Positions 16,280-24,837 of a DNA stretch of 64,000 bases are shown here, piece after piece. Numbering within the stretch: position 1 is the first letter of the stretch; the number at the start of each line of letters is the position of its first letter. This stretch comes from Rhodospirillaceae bacterium. GTDB taxonomy: Bacteria > Pseudomonadota > Alphaproteobacteria > CACIAM-22H2. The notes under the pieces are model-generated. The model saw only the letters and a list, made by a program, of their open reading frames with translations. It did not search any database and had not been told where the DNA came from. The stretch lies in the NCBI GenBank assembly GCA_022843945.1, contig JALHMR010000002.1, forward strand, positions 1 through 64,000, read 5' to 3'. Both the position numbers and the translations under genes were made by a program.

Positions 16280-16545
16280 AGGCGATCTGGCGCGGCCAGG
16301 TGATCGCCGAGAGCGAGCGCACCCTGGAGGTCGACGGCTATCGTTACTTTCCGCGCGATACGGTGCGCATGGAGCTCCTGTCGAAAGCCGCCAAGACGCC
16401 GCGCGATCTCGAATGCCCGCACGGTGTCCAGTTCTACGACGTCGGCGAGAGCCAGCGCGCCGCCTGGTCCTACGAGGCGCCGCAGGCGAAGATGAAGTCG
16501 ATCGACCGCTGGATCGGCTTCTGGGAGGACGTCGAGGTGCGGTGA
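16276..16545 (+). CDS. DUF427 domain protein
   Basis: This 89-residue protein matches DUF427: AIWRGQVIAESERTLEVDGYRYFP at the start, and the paired aromatic segments CPHGVQFYDV and AAWSYEAPQAKMKSIDRWIGFWEDVEV. The family forms a small beta-tent fold of unknown role. GTG 16276 overlaps the SRPBCC stop by 4 nt, so it is coupled to it. It ends the rightward operon; a hairpin at 16556-16574 lies between it and the convergent catabolic operon. Confidence 0.9.
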   Translation: MKAIWRGQVIAESERTLEVDGYRYFPRDTVRMELLSKAAKTPRDLECPHGVQFYDVGESQRAAWSYEAPQAKMKSIDRWIGFWEDVEVR

Positions 16546-16555
16546 AGACACCCGG

Positions 16556-16574
16556 AGCGCGCCCAAGGCGCGCT
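16556..16574. terminator. Convergent intergenic hairpin
   Basis: AGCGCGCC (16556-16563) and GGCGCGCT (16567-16574) form a perfect 8-bp stem with a CAA loop. It lies between the converging DUF427 and hydroxyacyl-CoA dehydrogenase genes and may act on both strands. No T-run is present. Confidence 0.5.
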
Positions 16575-16578
16575 GTGC

Positions 16579-18672
16579 CTAGCGCCCCTGCAGGCTGGCG
16601 AAGCTCTTGCCTTCTTTCACGAGCTTCACCAGCAGCTCGGACGGCTTCCAGCGCGCACCGAAGCGCTTATGGAACTCCTCTATATCGGCCAGGATCTTCG
16701 GCAGGCCGACTGTATCGGCGTGGAACATCGGCCCGCCGCGCCAGGCCGGGAAGCCGAAACCGTGGATGTAGATCACGTCGATGTCGCTCGGCCGGTAGGC
16801 GATGGTCTCCTCCAGCACCCTGGCGCCCTCGTTGACCATGGCGGCCACGCAGCGCCGCAGGATCTCGTCGTCCTCGATCTTCCGTCGCGTGATGCCCAGC
16901 CGCTTTGATTCCTCCAGGATCAGCGCCTCGATCTCCGGATCGGGCGCGGGCGTGCGGCCCTCGTAGCGGTAGAAGCCGGCCCCGGTCTTCTGGCCGTAGC
17001 GCTTCGCTTGCGCGATCTTGTCCAGGATCTGCGGCATCCGCTCGGCGTCCTGGGGCCGGTTCTTCAGCTCGTGCTGGCGGATGAAATAGAAAACGTCGAC
17101 GCCGGCGAGGTCGGCCATGCCGAACATGCCCATGGGCAGGCCGAAATCGCGCAAGACCCGGTCGACATCCTGCGGCAGGGCGCCCTCTTCGAGGAGCAGC
17201 TCGGCCTCCAGTGCGTAGCGCAGCATGATGCGGTTGCCGACGAAACCGAAGCACACGCCGACCGGCACGGCGGTCTTGCCCAGCGCCTTGCCCAGGGCCA
17301 TGCCGCTGGCCATCACCTCGGGTGTCGTCGCCTTGCCGCGCACCACCTCCAGCAGTTTCATCACCGGCGCCGGGCTGAAGAAATGCAGGCCCAGCACGTC
17401 GCCCGGCCTTTTCGTTACTGACGCAATGTCATCGACATCGAGGGTCGAGGTGTTGGTGGCCAGGATGGCGCCCGGCCTGGCCACTGCGTCGAGCTTGCGG
17501 AAGACGTCTTTCTTGACGGCCAGGTCCTCGAACACCGCCTCGACCACCGCGTCGGCCTGGGCCAGGTCCTCGTATTTCAGCGTGCCGGTGATGCGCGCCA
17601 GCCTTGCGTCGCGCTCGGCCGGCTTCATCCGGCCGCGCTCGACCAGGCCGTCGTAGTTCTTGCGGATGCCGGCCAGCCCGCGGTCGAGCGCGGCCTGGTC
17701 GGTCTCCAGGATGGTCACCGGAATACCGGCATTGGCGAAGCAGATGGCGATGCCGCCGCCCATCGTGCCCGCACCGAGCACGGCAGCGGATTTGACCGGG
17801 CGTGTCGGCGTATCGGCGGCGATGCCGGGGACCCGCGCCGCCTCGCGATCGGCGAAGAACTGGTGACGCGCCGCCTTGCTCTGCGGCGTCTCCAGCAGCG
17901 CGAGGAACATCTCGCGCTCGCGCTTGAGTCCCTCTTCGAACGGCAGGTCGAGCGCCATCTCCACGGCGGCGACGGCGCGCTCGGGAGCGGCGAGGTGTTT
18001 CGCGGTCTTGGTCAGCTCGGCGCGCCTGGCCGGGAACAGGGCGCGGTCGGCGCTCTTGATCCGGTCCTCGCGGTCGCGGATGCGCGGCAGCGGCCGGGTC
18101 GCGGCAACACTCTCGGCAAAGGCGATGGCTCCGGCTTCGAGGTCGCCGTCGATGACGGCATCGATCAGCCCATTCTCCTTGGCCTTGGCGGCCGGGATGG
18201 GATCGCCGGACAGGATCATGGCAAGGGCCGCTTCGGGGCCGAGCAGGCGGGGCAGGCGCTGGGTGCCGCCCGCACCCGGAATGAGGCCGAGCTTGATCTC
18301 CGGCAGGCCGAGACGCGCGCTGGCCACGGCGACACGATAGTTGCAGCCCATGGCGAGCTCGAGCCCGCCGCCCAGCGCCGTGCCATGGATGGCGGCGACG
18401 ATCGGCTTGGCGGCGTTGTCGAAGCGCTCGATCACCTCGATGAGGATGGGTGCGAGAGGCGGCTTGCCGAACTCGCGCACGTCGGCACCGGAGGGGAAGG
18501 TCCGGCCGGTGGCGACCAGCACCAGCGCCTGCGCCTGCTTGTCGGCGAGGCCCTGATCGAGCGCCGCGACCAGGCCGGCGCGCACGGCATGGCCGAGCGC
18601 ATTGACCGGCGGATTGTCGATCGTGATGACGCCGGTCTTGCCTTTGAGAGAATACTGAACGGGCGAGGGCAT
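16579..18672 (-). CDS. Bifunctional enoyl-CoA hydratase / 3-hydroxyacyl-CoA dehydrogenase
   Basis: This 697-residue multifunctional beta-oxidation enzyme has an N-terminal crotonase domain and a C-terminal NAD-dependent dehydrogenase. The crotonase oxyanion hole is HGTALGGGLELAMG, with the second catalytic Glu in LPEIKLGLIPGAGGTQRL. The Rossmann motif is VLGAGTMGGGIAICFANAG near residue 295 and the catalytic His is in GLHFFSPAPVMKLLEVV. Two C-terminal helical domains follow. The size and order match the FadJ/peroxisomal MFE type. As the last gene of the leftward operon it could oxidise CoA thioesters formed by the adjacent acyl-CoA synthetase. Confidence 0.95.
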   Translation of the reverse strand: MPSPVQYSLKGKTGVITIDNPPVNALGHAVRAGLVAALDQGLADKQAQALVLVATGRTFPSGADVREFGKPPLAPILIEVIERFDNAAKPIVAAIHGTALGGGLELAMGCNYRVAVASARLGLPEIKLGLIPGAGGTQRLPRLLGPEAALAMILSGDPIPAAKAKENGLIDAVIDGDLEAGAIAFAESVAATRPLPRIRDREDRIKSADRALFPARRAELTKTAKHLAAPERAVAAVEMALDLPFEEGLKREREMFLALLETPQSKAARHQFFADREAARVPGIAADTPTRPVKSAAVLGAGTMGGGIAICFANAGIPVTILETDQAALDRGLAGIRKNYDGLVERGRMKPAERDARLARITGTLKYEDLAQADAVVEAVFEDLAVKKDVFRKLDAVARPGAILATNTSTLDVDDIASVTKRPGDVLGLHFFSPAPVMKLLEVVRGKATTPEVMASGMALGKALGKTAVPVGVCFGFVGNRIMLRYALEAELLLEEGALPQDVDRVLRDFGLPMGMFGMADLAGVDVFYFIRQHELKNRPQDAERMPQILDKIAQAKRYGQKTGAGFYRYEGRTPAPDPEIEALILEESKRLGITRRKIEDDEILRRCVAAMVNEGARVLEETIAYRPSDIDVIYIHGFGFPAWRGGPMFHADTVGLPKILADIEEFHKRFGARWKPSELLVKLVKEGKSFASLQGR

Positions 18673-18691
18673 GCATTGCCTCCGGAGGAGA

Positions 18692-20800
18692 TCAGGGCGC
18701 CGGGGTGACGACCATCAGGGCGTCGAGAGCCAGAGCCCCTTTCTCGTAAGCCATCAGCGGATTGATTTCGAGCTCGGCGATACGCGGCGTGGCGCGGATC
18801 AGACCGCCGAGCATGGCCGCTACCTGCGCTACGGCCTTGAGGTCGATGGCTGGCGTGCCGCGAAAGCCGAGCAGCAACCGGGCGCCTTTGAGCGCCTTGA
18901 GCGCGGCGATGATCTCCTCCTCGCTGGCATCGGCGGGCAGCAGCCGCACATCGCCCAGCGCCTCGGCCCAGACGCCGCCCAGGCCGACGACCAGCACCGG
19001 CTCCCAATCCTCGTCGCGGCGCGCGCCCAGGATGAGTTCGGTGCCGCGCCGGGCCATCGCTTCCACCAGCACGCCATCGAGGGTGACGTCTGGACGGGCG
19101 CTGCGCACGTCGGCGTGGAGCTTCTGCCAGCCGATGACCAGCGCTGCCTCGTTGTCGATGCCGGCGATGACGCCGCCCGCGTCGCTCTTGTGCGGCAGGG
19201 AAGCGGCCTGCGCTTTGAGCACCACGGGATAACCGATGCGCGCGGCGATGGCACAGGCCTCTTCGGGCGAGCGGGCGAGCGCCGAGGCGGGGGCCGGGAT
19301 GCCCAGGCTCGCGAGAATTTCCTTGGCCCGATACTCGGGCACGATGCCGGGTGCCGGCAGTGGGGGGGCTGTCACGGTGAGGGCTGGGGCCCGCGGGGCC
19401 GCCAAGGCTCGACCGAAGGCCGCGATGCGCGCCATCGAGCGCAGCGCCCGGTCGGGGGAGCGCAGGAACGGCACACCCGACTGGCGGATGAAAGTGGCAC
19501 AGTCGGCATCGAGCGGCGACTCATCGCCCATGTAGACGAGCACCACGGGCTTCTCGGAGGCTTGCAGGACCGGGATGAGCGAGCGCGCCTTGTCCATCTG
19601 CTGGCGCGGCCCGCCGCCGATCACCGAGACGACCAGGCTGCCGACGGCCGGATCGGCGAGCAGCGCCCTGGCGCTGGCGCCGAACAGATCCGGATTGGTC
19701 ATGCCGCCGGTGGTCACGTCGAGCGGGTTGTCAGGGACGGCGAGCGGCGGCAGCACGGCGGCGAGGTCGCTCTTGGTCGTTTCGGCGATTTCCGGCAGCG
19801 GCAGGCCGAACTCCTCGGCGAAATCGAGGGTCAGGCCGCGGAAGGCGCCGGAATTGGTCAGCACCGCGGCCCCCAGGGCCGGCGGACGGGGATAGCGGTG
19901 GAGCAGGGCCGAGGTATCGAACAGCTCGTCGAGCGTGTCGACCAGGACCACCGCTTCGCGGCCGAGCAGGGTGCGCATGACCTCGTAGTCGCCGGCCAGC
20001 GCGCCGGTATGCGACTGCGCCGCCTCGCGCGCCTTGGCGCTGCGGCCGGGATGCAAGAGCACGATTGGCTTGCCGCGTTGCCGGGCGCGGGCGGCCAGTG
20101 CCAGGAACCGCTTCGGCCGGCGAATCTGCTCCAGGAACAGCGTGATGGCGCTGGTGGCATCGTCGTCGACGAGATAGCCGAGGAAGTCCTCGGCGCCGAG
20201 ATCGGCTTCGTTGCCGGTGGAGACGACATGCGACACCGGCAGGCCCTTGCCGGTCAGGGCATAGCGGATGGTGCCGGCCATGGCGCCGCTCTGGGCGATG
20301 ACGCCGATGCCGGGGCCGGCGAGGGCGGCCGGCTCGCCCAGCACCTCGAAGGTCAGCGGTATACGCGCGGCATAATTGACCAGGCCGAGGCAGTTGGGGC
20401 CGAGCAGCGCCAGGTTGCCGTCACGCGCGGTCCTGGCGATCCTGCCTTGCGCCTCCTTGCCGTCCTCGCCGGCTTCACCGAAACCCGAGGCGAAGATCAC
20501 CGCGGCTCCGGCCTTGCGACGCACGCAGGCGCTGACGGCATCGGCGATGGCCGCCGCCGGGACGACAAGGACGACGACGTCGATCCCTTCCGGCAGCGCA
20601 TCGATCGTCCCGACGCAAGGGCGGCCGCCGATCTCGGTGCGGCTGCGGCTGACCAGATGCAGATCGCCTGAAAAGCCGAAGCGCTGGAGGTTGGCCAGCA
20701 CCGCCCCGCCGAGTGAAGCGGGCTCCGGTTGCGCGCCGACGAGCGCGATCGAACGCGGCTTCAGCAGGCGGCTTACGGCAGCTTCGCGTTCATTTGTCAC
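18692..20800 (-). CDS. ADP-forming acyl-CoA synthetase (acetate--CoA ligase family)
   Basis: The 702-residue fused alpha-beta protein has the order CoA-binding domain (LLKPRSIALVGAQPEPASLGGAVLANLQ), succinyl-CoA ligase-like domain (LLGPNCLGLVNY) and C-terminal ATP-grasp domain (IGYPVVLKAQAASLPHKSDAGGV). The SHTGALAGDYEV segment contains the His that is phosphorylated in this family. It interconverts an acid, ATP and CoA with an acyl-CoA, ADP and phosphate. Its start overlaps the end of the crotonase gene by 11 nt. In this operon the substrate may be an aromatic or hydroxylated acid rather than acetate, which is inference from neighbours. Confidence 0.93.
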   Translation of the reverse strand: MTNEREAAVSRLLKPRSIALVGAQPEPASLGGAVLANLQRFGFSGDLHLVSRSRTEIGGRPCVGTIDALPEGIDVVVLVVPAAAIADAVSACVRRKAGAAVIFASGFGEAGEDGKEAQGRIARTARDGNLALLGPNCLGLVNYAARIPLTFEVLGEPAALAGPGIGVIAQSGAMAGTIRYALTGKGLPVSHVVSTGNEADLGAEDFLGYLVDDDATSAITLFLEQIRRPKRFLALAARARQRGKPIVLLHPGRSAKAREAAQSHTGALAGDYEVMRTLLGREAVVLVDTLDELFDTSALLHRYPRPPALGAAVLTNSGAFRGLTLDFAEEFGLPLPEIAETTKSDLAAVLPPLAVPDNPLDVTTGGMTNPDLFGASARALLADPAVGSLVVSVIGGGPRQQMDKARSLIPVLQASEKPVVLVYMGDESPLDADCATFIRQSGVPFLRSPDRALRSMARIAAFGRALAAPRAPALTVTAPPLPAPGIVPEYRAKEILASLGIPAPASALARSPEEACAIAARIGYPVVLKAQAASLPHKSDAGGVIAGIDNEAALVIGWQKLHADVRSARPDVTLDGVLVEAMARRGTELILGARRDEDWEPVLVVGLGGVWAEALGDVRLLPADASEEEIIAALKALKGARLLLGFRGTPAIDLKAVAQVAAMLGGLIRATPRIAELEINPLMAYEKGALALDALMVVTPAP

Positions 20801-21632
20801 GGCGATAGGGGGCTAGACCGGGCTTGTATGATTTCTCGTCGAGGAACTGGCCCATGCCCTTCTCGCGGCCGCGCTCGGCATCGTTGAAGGTCGTCTGATC
20901 CGACTTGGCCATCAGGTACTCGCCAGCGGCATCCCACGGCATCTCGGCGGCATACTTGAACGCCGTCTTGGCCTGGCGCAGGACCGTAGGGTTCTTTTTC
21001 ATCAGGGTCTGGGCGATGGCGATCGTGCGCTCGCGCAGCTTCGCCTTGGGCACGGATTCGGTGACCATGCCGATCTGGGCCGCCCGCTTGCCGTCGAAAT
21101 TCTCGCCGGTCATCACGTAGTAGAGCGCCTCGCGCTGGCGCACCACGGTCGACAGCGCCTTGGAGACGATGCCGGCGGGGATGATGCCCCAGTTGATCTC
21201 CGACAGGCCGAAAATCGCCTCGTCGGCGGCCACCGCGATGTCGCAGGCGATCACCGGGGTGAAGGCGCCGCCGAAGCACCAGCCGTTGACCATGGCGATG
21301 GTCGGCTTGGGGTAGTTGAGCAGCCGGCGCCACTGCCAGGTGCCGTTGGTGCGATAGAGGCGGGCGCGGGCCACGGGCGTGTCGTCATCCGAGGAGCGGA
21401 AGTAGTCGCGCAGGTCCATGCCGGCGCAGAAGGACTCGCCGGCCCCGGTCAGCACGAAGACCTGGCAGCGCTCGTCAAGCTCGAGCTGGTCGACGATCTC
21501 GACCATCTCGTTGGCCATCTCGGCGCTGACCGCGTTGCGCTTGTCCGGGCGGTTGAGCGTCACCCAGGCGATGCCGTCCTCGAAGGTGACCTGGACGGTC
21601 TTGTATTCGTAGCGGAGCTGGGTGTTTGCCAT
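20790..21632 (-). CDS. Hydroxycinnamoyl-CoA hydratase/lyase-like crotonase
   Basis: This 280-residue protein closely follows bacterial feruloyl-CoA hydratase/lyase: CAGMDLRDYF, PTIAMVNGWCFGGAFTP, FGLSEINWGI, YYVMTGENFDGKRAAQIG and the C-terminal GMGQFLDEKSYKPGL are all present. The catalytic Glu is Glu145. Compared from memory with the Pseudomonas enzyme, Tyr75 is kept (Tyr77), but Ser123 is Thr125 and Tyr239 appears to be Met241. The enzyme class converts feruloyl- or coumaroyl-CoA to an aromatic aldehyde and acetyl-CoA. No feruloyl-CoA synthetase or vanillin dehydrogenase of the classical kind is nearby, so the exact substrate is open. Confidence 0.88.
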   Translation of the reverse strand: MANTQLRYEYKTVQVTFEDGIAWVTLNRPDKRNAVSAEMANEMVEIVDQLELDERCQVFVLTGAGESFCAGMDLRDYFRSSDDDTPVARARLYRTNGTWQWRRLLNYPKPTIAMVNGWCFGGAFTPVIACDIAVAADEAIFGLSEINWGIIPAGIVSKALSTVVRQREALYYVMTGENFDGKRAAQIGMVTESVPKAKLRERTIAIAQTLMKKNPTVLRQAKTAFKYAAEMPWDAAGEYLMAKSDQTTFNDAERGREKGMGQFLDEKSYKPGLAPYRRDK

Positions 21633-21651
21633 AACGGTCTCTCTAAAGAAG

Positions 21652-21679
21652 ACGGCGCGGGGCTAAAGCCCCGCGCCGT
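21652..21679 (-). terminator. 13-bp perfect hairpin after the Bug receptor gene
   Basis: ACGGCGCGGGGCT (21652-21664) and AGCCCCGCGCCGT (21667-21679) are exact inverted complements around two bases. It sits 33 nt downstream of the Bug receptor stop and 19 nt before the crotonase start, inside one leftward operon. CTTCTTT follows on the transcribed strand and GCTGTTTTT on the other, so it may partially terminate or protect the receptor mRNA. Confidence 0.65.
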
Positions 21680-21712
21680 TGCTGTTTTTATGGGCTCAGG
21701 CGTGCCGAGCGG

Positions 21713-22705
21713 TCACTGCGGCTCGATCTTGGCGAGCTTGATGATCTCGCCCCAGAGCTTGTGATCGGCCACCACATGGTCGGCCAGGATCTTTGTGCTT
21801 CCGGGCCACGGCTCGGCGCCCACGTTGTTGAGCGCCTTCTTGGTATCTTCCTGCGGCACGATCTGGTTCAGCCACCCCGCCATCTTGTCGACGATCGGTT
21901 GCGGCGTGCCGGCGGGGAACCAGGCGGCCCACCAGGCGCTCAGGTCGTAATCCCTGATCCCGGAATCCTCCATCGAGGGCACGTCCGGCGCCAGCGAGCT
22001 GCGTTTGGCCGTGGTCACCGCCAGGGGCTTGACCAGGCCCTGGCGCGACTGGTTGAGCAGGAAAGTCGCGTCGGAGATGACGAAGTCGAGATCGCCTTTC
22101 GTCAGATCGGGGATCGACTGCGGCGTGGCGTTGTAGGCGACGCCTAGCGGTTTCAGCCCCAGCCGTGTCTTGTAGAGCTCGGTGGCGACCTGCGAAAAGG
22201 TGTTGGGATAGCCGTAGGTGCCCTTTTCCCCCTTGGTCTTGAGATGTGTCTCGAGGTCTTTCATCGAGTTGATCGGCGATTGCGGGGCGACGACCACCAT
22301 GAAGGGCAGCTTGATCAGCGTCGTGACCGGCGCGAAATCCTTCACAGGATCGTATTTGATGTTTTTATAGAGGTGCGGGTTCGCCGACATGGTCGAGTTG
22401 CCGGCGGTGATGAACAGCGTGTAGCCGTCCGGCCGGGCATTCTTGACCTGCTCCGCGGCGATCTGGGTCAGTGCGCCGGGCTTGTTCTCGACGATGATCG
22501 GCTTGCCGTCGGTCAGCGGCCGCAGCCTGTCGGCGAAAATGCGCACGATGACATCGGCGCCGGTCCCGGCGGCGTAGCCGCAGATGATCCGGATTTCACG
22601 CGCGGGGTAGGCTTCCTGGGCGCCGGCCGGGCCGGCAAAGGCGGCGACCGCCAGGGCGGCGAGGGCCGTCGTCGACAGGGCCCGGCGGCTAAGCGATTGA
22701 ATCAT
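21713..22705 (-). CDS. Bug family tripartite tricarboxylate transporter receptor
   Basis: The 330-residue periplasmic binding protein has a signal peptide (residues about 1-30, cut near AGA-QEAYP). The Bug family start is YPAREIRIICGYAAGTGADVIVRIFADRL, followed by PIIVENKPGA and PDGYTLFITAGNSTMSANPHLY. The frame extends to 22741 but ATG 22705, with a GGAGG ribosome site 7 nt upstream, is the better start. No tctA/tctB genes are adjacent, so it must borrow a permease or act only as a sensor. It is the third gene of the leftward catabolic operon. Confidence 0.92.
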   Translation of the reverse strand: MIQSLSRRALSTTALAALAVAAFAGPAGAQEAYPAREIRIICGYAAGTGADVIVRIFADRLRPLTDGKPIIVENKPGALTQIAAEQVKNARPDGYTLFITAGNSTMSANPHLYKNIKYDPVKDFAPVTTLIKLPFMVVVAPQSPINSMKDLETHLKTKGEKGTYGYPNTFSQVATELYKTRLGLKPLGVAYNATPQSIPDLTKGDLDFVISDATFLLNQSRQGLVKPLAVTTAKRSSLAPDVPSMEDSGIRDYDLSAWWAAWFPAGTPQPIVDKMAGWLNQIVPQEDTKKALNNVGAEPWPGSTKILADHVVADHKLWGEIIKLAKIEPQ

Positions 22706-22786
22706 TCCATTTCCTCCCGTTGGGGCGCCTTGGGGCACCACTTCGCCTGCTACTCTAAGGGCTTGGCACGGCTGGTCAAGGCGTGC

Positions 22787-23767
22787 CTAAAGCTTGAAAA
22801 GACGGGCGGCATTGGCCCCGCGAACCGCCTCGCGCTGATCCGCCGGCAGGGCGTCGACCCGGGCCAGAATGCCCGTCATGTCGCCGATATTGTGGGGGTA
22901 GTCGGAGCCGTACATCACCTTGTCGGCCCCGCCCACCTTGATGCACAGGGCGAGGCTTTCGGGCTGGTAGGTGACGGCGTCGTACCAGATGCGCTTCAGG
23001 TACTCGCTGGGGTGGGCCCTGATCTTCTCGCGGCAGGGCGGCATGGTGTCGAAGCAGATATCGAGCCGGCCGGCGAGATAGGGCAGCGTGGCGCCGGCAT
23101 GGGCGGCGATGATCTTGAGATTCGGATGGCGATCGAGGAAGCCGTCGAAGATCATGCGCGTGATGGCCGCCGTGGTGTCGACCATGAAGCCGATGGCGGC
23201 GGTCAGGTTGTAGACGTCGAAGCCCAGCTCCTTCACTCCCGGCGGCGCGGTCGGATGGACGAGGACGGGCAGGGCGCGGCGGTCGATCTCCCGCCACACC
23301 GGCGCGAACTCCGGATCGGTGAGGTGTCGCCCGAGGATGTTGGCCAGCACCATGACGCCGACAGCCCCCCGGTCGCAGGCGCGGGCCAGCTCCTCGACGG
23401 CGAGAGCCGGATACTGCCAGGGCAGCGAGGCCAGAAAGCGGATGCGCTTCGGGTGCGCCGCCTGGCCGGCGGCCATCCAGTCGTTCTGCATCCGGATGGC
23501 GGCGGCGCTGGTCTCGGGCGAGCCCCAGTAGGTCGGGCCGGAGACGCTGACGATGGCCATGTCGACCCCAGCCGCGTCCATGTCGCGCATCCGAAGGTCG
23601 TAGTCGAACATCGGCGGCGTCAGCGTCATGTAGGGCGCGCCGTCAGAGGTGATGACGTCGAGCCCGGCCTTGGTCTTCGTGCGCACGTAATGCGGCTTGC
23701 CCTCCTCGATCGCGCGATCGAGGAAGGCAGCCGAGATCATATGCGTGTGGACGTCGATGACGGCCAC
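22787..23767 (-). CDS. ACMSD-like amidohydrolase/decarboxylase 1
   Basis: This 326-residue TIM-barrel metal-dependent hydrolase belongs to the aminocarboxymuconate-semialdehyde decarboxylase group. Metal ligands are seen in IDVHTHM, VLVHPTAPPG, AAHAGATLPYLAGRL and YGSDYPHNIGDM. GTG 23767 (VAVIDVHTH) is preferred; an ATG at 23812 would add 15 residues without homology and overlap the upstream gene by 35 nt. It is a tandem paralogue of the next gene. Family members decarboxylate or hydrolyse aromatic or ring-cleaved carboxylates, which suits the CoA-dependent aromatic genes in this operon. Confidence 0.9.
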   Translation of the reverse strand: MAVIDVHTHMISAAFLDRAIEEGKPHYVRTKTKAGLDVITSDGAPYMTLTPPMFDYDLRMRDMDAAGVDMAIVSVSGPTYWGSPETSAAAIRMQNDWMAAGQAAHPKRIRFLASLPWQYPALAVEELARACDRGAVGVMVLANILGRHLTDPEFAPVWREIDRRALPVLVHPTAPPGVKELGFDVYNLTAAIGFMVDTTAAITRMIFDGFLDRHPNLKIIAAHAGATLPYLAGRLDICFDTMPPCREKIRAHPSEYLKRIWYDAVTYQPESLALCIKVGGADKVMYGSDYPHNIGDMTGILARVDALPADQREAVRGANAARLFKL

Positions 23768-23777
23768 TGTCGGGATC

Positions 23778-24773
23778 CTAGATCTTGAAGATCCGCTTGG
23801 CATTCTCGCCACGCACGGCCTTCTTCTGCGCCTCGGGCAGGGCGTCGACGCGGGCCAGGCAGCCCTTCATGTCGCCGATATTGTGCGGATAGTCGGAGCC
23901 GTAGAGCACCTTGTCGGCGCCGCCGACCTTGATCGCCATGGCCAGCGCCTCGGGCGTGAAGGTCACCGAGTCATAGTAGATGTGCCGCAGGTAATCGCTC
24001 GGCGGGCGCTGTGTCTTGGTGCGGCAGGCGACCATGTTCTCGAAGCAGATCTCCAGCCGGCCCGCCAGGTACGGCAGCGTGCCGCCGGCATGCGAGGCGA
24101 TCAGCTTCATGTTGGGATAGCGATCGAAGAAGCCGTCGAAGAACATGCGCGCGAAGCACAGGCTGGTGTCGAACATGAAACCGATCGAGGCGATCAGATT
24201 GTACTGGCGCATGTCCATGTGCGGCGTGCCGGGAGGGGCGGTCGGGTGGACCAGCACCGGCAAGGCGAGGTCGTCGATCGCCTTCCAGATCGGAGCGAAG
24301 CGCTCCTCGGTCAGCGAGGCGCCGTTGATACTGGCCAGCACCATGACGCCGACCGCGCCTTGCGCCACCGAGCGCTTGAGCTCGTTGACCGCGGCATTGG
24401 GATATTCCCAGGGCAGCGAGGCGATCCAGCGGATGCGGTCGGGGTACTGCTTCTGGGCGAGGGCCATGTCGTCGTTGACGATCTTGGCCGCCTCGAGGCT
24501 CACCGCCTCGCCGCCCCAGTAGACGTTGGGGCAGGTGAGCGAGACGATGGCCAGGTCGACCTTCGCCTCGTCCATGCGCTTGATGCGCTCCTCGTAGTCG
24601 AAATGGCCTTCCTGCGGCGTCATGAAGGGTGCGCCGTCGAGATGGATGCCCTCGGGAGCCGGGTAGTCGAGACTGCGCTTGATCTCGTAGCGCGGCTTGC
24701 CGTGCTGGCGCAACAGCTCGAACCACTGCTTGTTGAGCATGTGGGTGTGGACATCGATCGACGGCGTGGCCAT
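23778..24773 (-). CDS. ACMSD-like amidohydrolase/decarboxylase 2
   Basis: The 331-residue paralogue has a complete ACMSD-type metal site: His9, His11, His176, His228 and Asp294, positions almost identical to those of Pseudomonas ACMSD. The motifs VLVHPTAPPG, SHAGGTLPYLAGRL and YGSDYPHNIGDM are shared with its neighbour. It is the first gene of the leftward operon and diverges from the DHDPS-family gene; the shared 64-bp intergenic region (24774-24837) must hold both promoters. The two copies may act on successive intermediates or on related substrates. Confidence 0.92.
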   Translation of the reverse strand: MATPSIDVHTHMLNKQWFELLRQHGKPRYEIKRSLDYPAPEGIHLDGAPFMTPQEGHFDYEERIKRMDEAKVDLAIVSLTCPNVYWGGEAVSLEAAKIVNDDMALAQKQYPDRIRWIASLPWEYPNAAVNELKRSVAQGAVGVMVLASINGASLTEERFAPIWKAIDDLALPVLVHPTAPPGTPHMDMRQYNLIASIGFMFDTSLCFARMFFDGFFDRYPNMKLIASHAGGTLPYLAGRLEICFENMVACRTKTQRPPSDYLRHIYYDSVTFTPEALAMAIKVGGADKVLYGSDYPHNIGDMKGCLARVDALPEAQKKAVRGENAKRIFKI

Positions 24774-24837
24774 GGGCTGTTTCCTCGTGGTCTTTTTCCG
24801 GCGCTGGCCCTAGGTTTGGCCAGCCAGCCTTGAGGGG

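Noticed and set aside
18671-20671. 666-codon frame on the + strand
   Set aside because: It is antisense to the ADP-forming acyl-CoA synthetase, which shows complete family motifs.
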